The notes below the pieces were generated by a model. That model saw only the letters and a program-made list of their open reading frames with translations, was not told the DNA's origin and searched no databases. A stretch of 32,947 nt of DNA, taken from assembly GCA_003552075.1 (NCBI GenBank), contig PUOJ01000193.1, forward strand, positions 1 to 32,947, written 5' to 3'. This stretch comes from Bacteroidales bacterium (GTDB lineage: Bacteria; Bacteroidota; Bacteroidia; Bacteroidales; UBA7960). This document shows positions 27,043 through 32,947 of this stretch, one piece after another. The translations under genes and the position numbers were made by a program. Every line of letters starts with the position of its first letter. The stretch's first letter is position 1.

Positions 27043-28671
27043 ATGTTCATATACAAATTCCGCACACACAAGTTGATATTGAGCATTCTTACGGGCTTGT
27101 TGCTGGTATTAAGCTGGCCGGCAAGGGGTTTTCCCTTCCTGATCTTTTTTGCCTTCATCCCCTTGTTGTTTCTGGAAGATCACATCAACAGCCTGAAATA
27201 CAAGGTACGTGCACGCACCTTTTTTGTCCATGCATGGCTAAGCTTCCTGATCTTTAACCTGTTCACCACGTGGTGGATCATGTATGCGACCCTGCCGGGG
27301 ATGATCGCTGCGGTGATCCTGAACTCGCTGTTCATGACGCTGCCCTGGCTGCTAATGCACCTGAGCAGAAGGATCTTGCCGTCGCGCCAGGGGCCCGTAT
27401 CGCTGATCATGTTCTGGCTGGCTTTTGAGTTTTTGCATGGCCGCTGGGAATTAAGCTGGAGCTGGCTCGACCTGGGGAATGTGTTTGCAGGTTATCCCGC
27501 CTGGGTGCAATGGTATGCCTATACGGGTACTGCCGGGGGTGCCTTATGGATCCTGGCCATTAACATCTTGTTGTTTCTTGCAATCAAACAAATGCGAAAA
27601 GGCTGGTTTGAGGCTCGCAAGGCCAGGATAAATGCGTTGATGGCGCTCAGTTTGTTTATTGTCCCTGCAATGTTTTCCTTTCATACCTGGTTGCGTTATG
27701 AGGAAGATGCCAGTCCGACACACGTGGTTGTCGTTCAGCCAGCTCAAGATCCGTATGATCCGGCCGTGAGCCAGCAGGAGGTCGCTGAACGGGTGGAGCA
27801 CATGATTGCCCTGGCTGATGAGAAGATCAATCCTGCGACCCGGTTTGTTGTCACTCCCGAAGGAGCCAATCCACGCGGTATCTGGCGGCATGAAGCGGAA
27901 ATGCATTACACGATCAGGCGCATCCGGGAGCACCAGGAGGAACACCCGGGTGTCACCTGGCTCCTGGGAAGCTTTGTGTATGCTTTCTACGATGATGAAG
28001 ATGACATACCCGCCAGTGCACGGCTTCACCAGCAGCATAACAGGTTTTATGATGTGTTCAATGCGGCCGTGATGATCCCGCCCGCCGGTGACTTACAATA
28101 CCATTACAAATACAAACTTGTTCCGGGCATTGAAAGGATGCCTTATTTCACCCTGCTCCGGCCCCTGGGAAGGCTGGTAGACCGCTTCGGGGGCATCGCC
28201 GGAAGCCTGGGCACCAGTGAAAGCCAGGAGGTGATGATCTCCCCTGAACAGATCCGGATTGCCCCGTCGATATGCTATGAGTCTATCTACGGCGATTACA
28301 CGCGCGGGTTTATGCTCCATGGGGCTTCGATGCTGTTCATCATGACCAACGACGGCTGGTGGCGAGACACCCCCGGTTACCGGCAGCACAATCAATATGC
28401 ACGGCTGCGGGCCATTGAGACGCGACGCAGCATTGCCCGGTCGGCCAGCACAGGAATTTCCGCCTTCATCAACCAGCGGGGGGAAACCATTAAGGAAACA
28501 GCATGGTGGGAAGCCACAGCCATCGCCGCCGACATCAACAAGAACCACCGCCTGACCTTTTTCTCACGCAGCGGAAATTACCTTGGGCGGTTTGCCACCT
28601 TCCTGGGCGCACTGTTTATCCTCTACATGATCTCCCAACGAATTATAGGTCGCCAGGGTAGTAAGAAGTAA
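27043..28671 (+). CDS. lnt: Apolipoprotein N-acyltransferase
   Basis: 542 aa; multiple TM helices then nitrilase-like domain VVVQPAQDPYDP, VTPEGANPRG, YHYKYKLVPGIERMPY, APSICYESIYGDYTR, NDGWWRDTPGYRQHNQYARLRAIETRRSIARSASTGIS. Confidence 0.96.
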   Translation: MFIYKFRTHKLILSILTGLLLVLSWPARGFPFLIFFAFIPLLFLEDHINSLKYKVRARTFFVHAWLSFLIFNLFTTWWIMYATLPGMIAAVILNSLFMTLPWLLMHLSRRILPSRQGPVSLIMFWLAFEFLHGRWELSWSWLDLGNVFAGYPAWVQWYAYTGTAGGALWILAINILLFLAIKQMRKGWFEARKARINALMALSLFIVPAMFSFHTWLRYEEDASPTHVVVVQPAQDPYDPAVSQQEVAERVEHMIALADEKINPATRFVVTPEGANPRGIWRHEAEMHYTIRRIREHQEEHPGVTWLLGSFVYAFYDDEDDIPASARLHQQHNRFYDVFNAAVMIPPAGDLQYHYKYKLVPGIERMPYFTLLRPLGRLVDRFGGIAGSLGTSESQEVMISPEQIRIAPSICYESIYGDYTRGFMLHGASMLFIMTNDGWWRDTPGYRQHNQYARLRAIETRRSIARSASTGISAFINQRGETIKETAWWEATAIAADINKNHRLTFFSRSGNYLGRFATFLGALFILYMISQRIIGRQGSKK

Positions 28672-28709
28672 GCAAAAAGCAGTAAGAAGTAGGCAGTAAG
28701 AAGTAGGCA
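28661..28709. repeat. Tandem 14-mer repeat GTAAGAAGTAGGCA
   Basis: GTAAGAAGTAAGCA 28661-28674, GTAAGAAGTAGGCA at 28682-28695 and 28696-28709, plus a degenerate following unit. Confidence 0.8.
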
Positions 28710-28767
28710 GCAAGAAGGTAGCCGCTGCATCCCGGACAAGGATTGCCCTGGCACAACACGCAGCAGA

Positions 28768-28866
28768 CCCGGACTTTTAGACCTTTAGACCTTTCGACTT
28801 TTTGTCCTTTTGTCTTTTTGTCCTTTTGTCCTTTTGTCTTTTCGTCCTTTTGTCTTTTTGTCCTTA
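28768..28866. repeat. Pyrimidine-rich tandem repeat (8-9 nt units CTTTTGTC / CTTTAGAC) with CCCGGACTTTTAGACC head
   Basis: cccggacttttagacctttagacctttcgactttttgtccttttgtctttttgtccttttgtcc... about 100 nt. Confidence 0.85.
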
Positions 28867-29913
28867 CGACGGCATCCGGAAATCCGGGGAGAGGTAGACG
28901 GGGTATTTATTGAAGAATCGCGAGGTATTTCTGGCAGCCTCTTCTATAGGCCGGAACTCGATGTCGAGTGCTTTTTTGATTTTTTCATTGGAAAAATACC
29001 GCTTGATGTTCGCGTTTCGGGCGGTTTCTTTCGAGAGCAGCGGTTTTTGTCCGGTGATAAAACTCCTGGAAAGCTCCAGGCGCCAGGCCATTTCACTGAG
29101 AAAGCGCCCTGCCCGGTATTTGGGTGGTTTCGCCCCGGAATAATGGGCAAACAGGGTGAATAAGTCACGGTAAGATAAGTTTTCGCTGGTCAGCACAAAG
29201 CGTTCATTGACAACCTCTGATTCCTGTAAATCAACCATGACGGTCGCCACATCGCGGGCATCCACAAAACCAGTTACGCCGGATGTATAAAACTTCATCC
29301 CGTTTTTCACCGACTGGTATAGCTGTGCGCTTGAACGTGCCGGATCACCCGGGCCGATCACCACGGTAGGATTGACAATGACCACCGGCAAGCCTTCTTC
29401 TGAAGCACGCCATACTTCACGCTCTGAGCCATACTTGGTGATGGCGTACCAGGAGTTCTTTTTGGAGGATTTCCAGGTAAGACCTTCATCCACCGCGCGG
29501 CCTTTCTGGGGGCTTCCAAGGGCAGCCACAGAGCTGCAGTGACAAAACTTTTCAATGTCGTTCATCATGGCCACGTTGACCAGGTTGGCCGTCCCCTCCA
29601 CATTTATTTTTTTCATCAGCTCACGATCTTCGGGAAGAAAGGAGACCATGGCTGCGCAATGATAGATCTGCTTTACACCTTGCATGGCCTCTTGCAGGCT
29701 GACCAGGTCATTCAGGTCGCCTTCCACCCACTGGATGTCTTCAAAGAGGTCTTCGCCTTTATCCGGATCGTACCAGTAAAAGAGCCGTCTTACCAGGTCC
29801 GTATTGCTGCCATCGCGCTTCAGGGCACGCACGCAGCATCCGCGTTTTGCAAGCTCATAGAGCAAGTGAGAACCAACCAGACCCGTTCCGCCTGTGACAA
29901 GAATCATATGCAT
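28864..29913 (-). CDS. NAD-dependent epimerase/dehydratase (extended SDR, dihydroflavonol reductase-like)
   Basis: 349 aa; MILVTGGTGLVGSHLLYELAKRG, YHCAAMVSF, YAITKYGSEREVW, VVNPTVVIGPGD. Confidence 0.92.
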   Translation of the reverse strand: MHMILVTGGTGLVGSHLLYELAKRGCCVRALKRDGSNTDLVRRLFYWYDPDKGEDLFEDIQWVEGDLNDLVSLQEAMQGVKQIYHCAAMVSFLPEDRELMKKINVEGTANLVNVAMMNDIEKFCHCSSVAALGSPQKGRAVDEGLTWKSSKKNSWYAITKYGSEREVWRASEEGLPVVIVNPTVVIGPGDPARSSAQLYQSVKNGMKFYTSGVTGFVDARDVATVMVDLQESEVVNERFVLTSENLSYRDLFTLFAHYSGAKPPKYRAGRFLSEMAWRLELSRSFITGQKPLLSKETARNANIKRYFSNEKIKKALDIEFRPIEEAARNTSRFFNKYPVYLSPDFRMPS

Positions 29914-29930
29914 ACGAATTTAAACAGATG

Positions 29931-29938
29931 CAAAAGTA
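29931..29938 (-). promoter_or_regulatory. -7 element (TACTTTTG on minus strand) upstream of the SDR gene
   Basis: CAAAAGTA on + strand, TAnnTTTG on minus, 17 nt upstream of the start codon. Confidence 0.4.
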
Positions 29939-29987
29939 GAAATTTTTTGTTTCTTTGTATTTTGCTAACACTTTAAATCCTACACAC

Positions 29988-32018
29988 ATGAAGATACCGC
30001 ATGCATTGTTAAGCTTTTTACTTGTGCTCGGTCTGGGAACTCTTGCAGCCCAGGAGCAACATCCCCTCAACCCGGAAACGATGTGGGAGATGGCCCGCCC
30101 TGGAAACCCGGTTTCATCGCCCGATGGACAGTGGTCCGTCTTTCCGGTAACGGAATATGATGTGGATGCCAACACCTCGGCCACAAACCTGCATCTGCTC
30201 AACAACCAGACAGGCGAGTACCGCCAGATCACCTTCAGTGACAGGGACAGCGGCCCCGCCTGGAGTCCTGACGGCAACCGCCTCGCCTTTGTGTCGCGCA
30301 GGCACGATGGCCCCGGACAGATCTACATCCTCGACCTGGAAGCGGGAGGCGAAGCACGGAAAATTACTGACTTGCCCGTTGGGGTTTATGGCCTGAAATG
30401 GTTCCCTGACGGTCAGCGCATCGCATTTGCCGCCGACATCCTGCCCGAATATGACGGTGATTGGGATAAGCAGCGGGAGCTGCAACAAGAGATGGAAGAA
30501 AGCAAGGTGACGGCCAAAGTCACGGAGAATAACATGTACCGCTACTGGGATCACTGGCTGACTGACGGCTATGTGTCCAGGCTCTTCACCGTAAACCTTG
30601 ACAGCAAGGAAGTGACTGACCTGATGCCAGAAAACGGGAACTTCTTTGGGCTGATGGGTGGTGTTTCCTATGACATCTCGCCCGACGGAGAGACCATCGC
30701 GGTAAGCAAAAACTCCACACAGCCTCCTTTTGAACGCACCAATCACGCGATCTTCCTTGTTCCCACCGACGGCAGCGGCCAGCTCACCAACATCACGGCA
30801 GATAACCCGGCCAACGACCTGAACCCGGTCTACAGCCCGGATGGCCAGTATATCCTCTATGGCCGCCAGTCGATTTACCACTTTTACGCCGACCGCGTTG
30901 TGATGGTACTCTATGACACCAGCGACGGATCGGTTACCGAACTAACCAACGATATTGACTTAAGCACCGAACAGTGGTTTTGGTCGGAAGAAGGAAGTAC
31001 CATATATTTTCACGCGCAAGACCGTGCCATGACATCCATTTTCAGCATTCCGGCTGTGGGTGGTCCGCATACCGAGGTCTTCAGGGGTGGCACGAACAAT
31101 GGGGCTGCACTTGCCGGCGGACAGCACCTAGTGTTCAACCACCACAACCTCAGCGCACCACCGGAGATTTACAGGGTTGACCTTCGCCGTGGGGATGTCG
31201 ACAAAATGACAGGCTTTAATGACCACATCGTGGAAAACATCCATTGGGGGGAGATCGAGAACGTCACCTACGCTGGCGCCAACGGAGAAGACATCCAGAT
31301 GTTCATCAATTATCCCCCTGATTACGATCCCGATAAGGAATATCCCCTGGTGATGATGATCCACGGCGGCCCGCACGGCATCTTTGGCGACAGTTTCCAC
31401 TTCCGCTGGAACAGCCAGGCGTTTGCCGCACCCGGATATATCGCCGCCATGCCTAACTTCCACGGGTCTAGCAGCTTCGGACAGGATTTTGTCAAGAGCA
31501 TCCACGGAAACCATTCCGAGCTTCCCTTCCGCGACATCATGAAAGCTGCCGATTACCTGATTGACCGTGGCCTGGTAGATGAAGACCGGATGGCAGCCAC
31601 CGGCGGCAGCTATGGCGGATACATGGTAAGCTGGATTGCCGGCCATACCGATCGTTTCGCCTGCCTGATCAACCATGCCGGCGTGTATGACCTGCACCTG
31701 CAGTTTGCCTCCGACTTCTCAGCAAACCGCAAATACCAGTATGGCGGTTCCCCCTGGGAAAACAAGGAGCAGATGAATGCCATCAACCCTTCGCAGTTTG
31801 CGCACAACTTTTCCACACCCATGCTGGTGATCCATGGCGAACTCGACTATCGTGTACCCGTGGCCCACGGCTTCATGGTGTACAACATTTACAGGAATAT
31901 GGGCCTGGAGGCCCGGCTGGTTTATTATCCGGACGAAAACCACTGGATCCTTTCACCGCAAAACTCCATCCACTGGTTTGGAGAGTTCAAAGGCTGGCTG
32001 GAAAGATACCTGAAGTAA
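29988..32018 (+). CDS. S9 family prolyl oligopeptidase / dipeptidyl aminopeptidase (secreted)
   Basis: Signal peptide MKIPHALLSFLLVLGLGTLAAQ; WD40-like beta-propeller (SPDGQ, AWSPDGNRLAF); catalytic GGSYGGYM and HGELDYRVP...DENH. ORF track start 29955 adds non-signal residues. Confidence 0.95.
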   Translation: MKIPHALLSFLLVLGLGTLAAQEQHPLNPETMWEMARPGNPVSSPDGQWSVFPVTEYDVDANTSATNLHLLNNQTGEYRQITFSDRDSGPAWSPDGNRLAFVSRRHDGPGQIYILDLEAGGEARKITDLPVGVYGLKWFPDGQRIAFAADILPEYDGDWDKQRELQQEMEESKVTAKVTENNMYRYWDHWLTDGYVSRLFTVNLDSKEVTDLMPENGNFFGLMGGVSYDISPDGETIAVSKNSTQPPFERTNHAIFLVPTDGSGQLTNITADNPANDLNPVYSPDGQYILYGRQSIYHFYADRVVMVLYDTSDGSVTELTNDIDLSTEQWFWSEEGSTIYFHAQDRAMTSIFSIPAVGGPHTEVFRGGTNNGAALAGGQHLVFNHHNLSAPPEIYRVDLRRGDVDKMTGFNDHIVENIHWGEIENVTYAGANGEDIQMFINYPPDYDPDKEYPLVMMIHGGPHGIFGDSFHFRWNSQAFAAPGYIAAMPNFHGSSSFGQDFVKSIHGNHSELPFRDIMKAADYLIDRGLVDEDRMAATGGSYGGYMVSWIAGHTDRFACLINHAGVYDLHLQFASDFSANRKYQYGGSPWENKEQMNAINPSQFAHNFSTPMLVIHGELDYRVPVAHGFMVYNIYRNMGLEARLVYYPDENHWILSPQNSIHWFGEFKGWLERYLK

Positions 32019-32202
32019 AGGGTGCTTCTGACAAGCAATTGCAAAAAAATGGAGGTAACTAGGTTGATGAGTTACTACGTCAAAGAGTTAAAGGGGGTTG
32101 CCAGTTTTGGGGTTAAATGGGTTGCCTGCTAAACTATATAACCATCACACGCTAACAGCATCATTCCTAAATAACCCCAGGACCCTGTAATATAAAGACC
32201 CT

Positions 32203-32245
32203 AAAAAAAACCCTGTATGTTGATCATCATACAGGGTCTTTTTTT
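32203..32245. terminator. Bidirectional intrinsic terminator
   Basis: AAAAAAAA-CCCTGTATG...CATACAGGG-TCTTTTTTT: 10-bp stem (32210-32219 / 32228-32237) flanked by A- and T-tracts, between convergent genes. Confidence 0.9.
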
Positions 32246-32303
32246 AGGACATGGCCAGCTCATGGTGCTGGCAATGGATATTTTAAGTCTGATTAAACCT
32301 GCA

Positions 32304-32672
32304 TTATTTAAACAGGCAGCTATAGTTCTCACGCATCCGGTAAACCATGAACCAGTTCAGGATGAATACGAGTGCTGCGGGAGGCGTAACTGTTCCCATC
32401 AGGAACACGTCATACATCATGATGTTGACCGATACAGGCAGGATCAGCAACCAGGCAAGCGGTCGCTTGATGTTCAGCAGCAACATCAGGGCCACGACAA
32501 TTTCAACGATTTTCACGCTGACCATAAACCCGCTGCCAGCGACTGCTCCCATAAATTCAGCTGCCCGGCCCTCCAACTCAGGCAAAGGGATGAAGCCAAA
32601 AAAGAAATTGAGTCCAAAGATCAGGTACACCAGGCCAAATACGTAGGTAATAATAGTTTCTGCAGTTTTCAT
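32304..32672 (-). CDS. DoxX-like small membrane protein
   Basis: 122 aa, four hydrophobic segments; YVFGLVYLIFGLNFFFGFIPLP, ILPVSVNIMMYDVFL. Confidence 0.75.
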   Translation of the reverse strand: MKTAETIITYVFGLVYLIFGLNFFFGFIPLPELEGRAAEFMGAVAGSGFMVSVKIVEIVVALMLLLNIKRPLAWLLILPVSVNIMMYDVFLMGTVTPPAALVFILNWFMVYRMRENYSCLFK

Positions 32673-32816
32673 AGGTTTTTAGTGTTGGTTCATACTGTCG
32701 TTTTAAACAACTTGATCCGGAGAATGTTCAGCAGGCCCATGACCCTTGCCTTCAGTCAGCGGGTTCACTCAGCTGCAAGCAGCGTGAAATTTTTTTCCCT
32801 TGTTTTCAAAAAATCC

Positions 32817-32846
32817 TTGCGGGATTAAAAAAAGGCAGTATATTTG
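32817..32846 (+). promoter_or_regulatory. Bacteroidota-type promoter (TTG-N19-TATATTTG) for tRNA-Val
   Basis: TTG 32817-32819, TATATTTG 32839-32846, about 26 nt upstream of the tRNA. Confidence 0.75.
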
Positions 32847-32871
32847 CACCCACCAAAAAGGGAGATATCCC

Positions 32872-32946
32872 GGGCGCTTAGCTCAGTTGGTTCAGAGCAC
32901 CTGCCTTACAAGCAGGGGGTCACTAGTTCGAATCTAGTAGCGCCCA
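32872..32946 (+). tRNA. tRNA-Val (anticodon TAC)
   Basis: Acceptor stem GGGCGCT/AGCGCCC, D-arm GCTCAGTTGGTTCAGAGC, anticodon stem-loop CCTGC-CTTACAA-GCAGG, TTCGAAT T-loop; 3' CCA may run past the window end. Confidence 0.95.
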
Positions 32947-32947
32947 C

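Noticed and set aside
28768-28866. Possible CRISPR array in the TTTTGTC repeats
   Set aside because: Units are only 8-9 nt and contiguous, with no unique spacers and no cas genes.
32217-32828. 203-aa plus-strand ORF
   Set aside because: Starts inside the terminator hairpin and runs antisense to the DoxX-like gene.

Overview
This window is a Bacteroidota-type chromosomal segment. The TTG-N20-TAnnTTTG promoters and the gene content point that way. It is almost entirely core metabolism and repair: recO (3' end), a secreted GH13 amylase, a VanX-like dipeptidase, an ATP-cone/Mrr-like nuclease, an AddA/RecB-type helicase-nuclease, a three-gene NAD-linked formate dehydrogenase operon, nadABC, pterin carbinolamine dehydratase, meaB, a beta-barrel candidate, a PlsC-like acyltransferase, tryptophanase, mntP, a LuxE-like ligase, ruvB, queG, a TetR regulator, lnt, an SDR epimerase, an S9 peptidase, a DoxX-like protein and tRNA-Val. 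I see no phage, transposase or CRISPR array. The most interesting signals are regulatory or intergenic. (1) There is a full-consensus sigma-54 promoter (TGGCACG-N4-TTGCA) with an upstream palindromic enhancer-like site ahead of the formate dehydrogenase operon. (2) The FdhA subunit appears to have lost its His-Cys3 [4Fe-4S] ligands. (3) A 21-bp TetR operator sits between divergent promoters. (4) A promoter, a Tyr-containing micro-ORF and a hairpin precede tryptophanase, resembling an attenuator. (5) Several dispersed repeat families occupy the intergenic gaps, including a CCCGGACTTTTNGACC-headed pyrimidine repeat always in the same strand orientation, a palindromic repeat pair, and a 120-bp nested cruciform. 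All product calls come from reading the translations; no database search was run.
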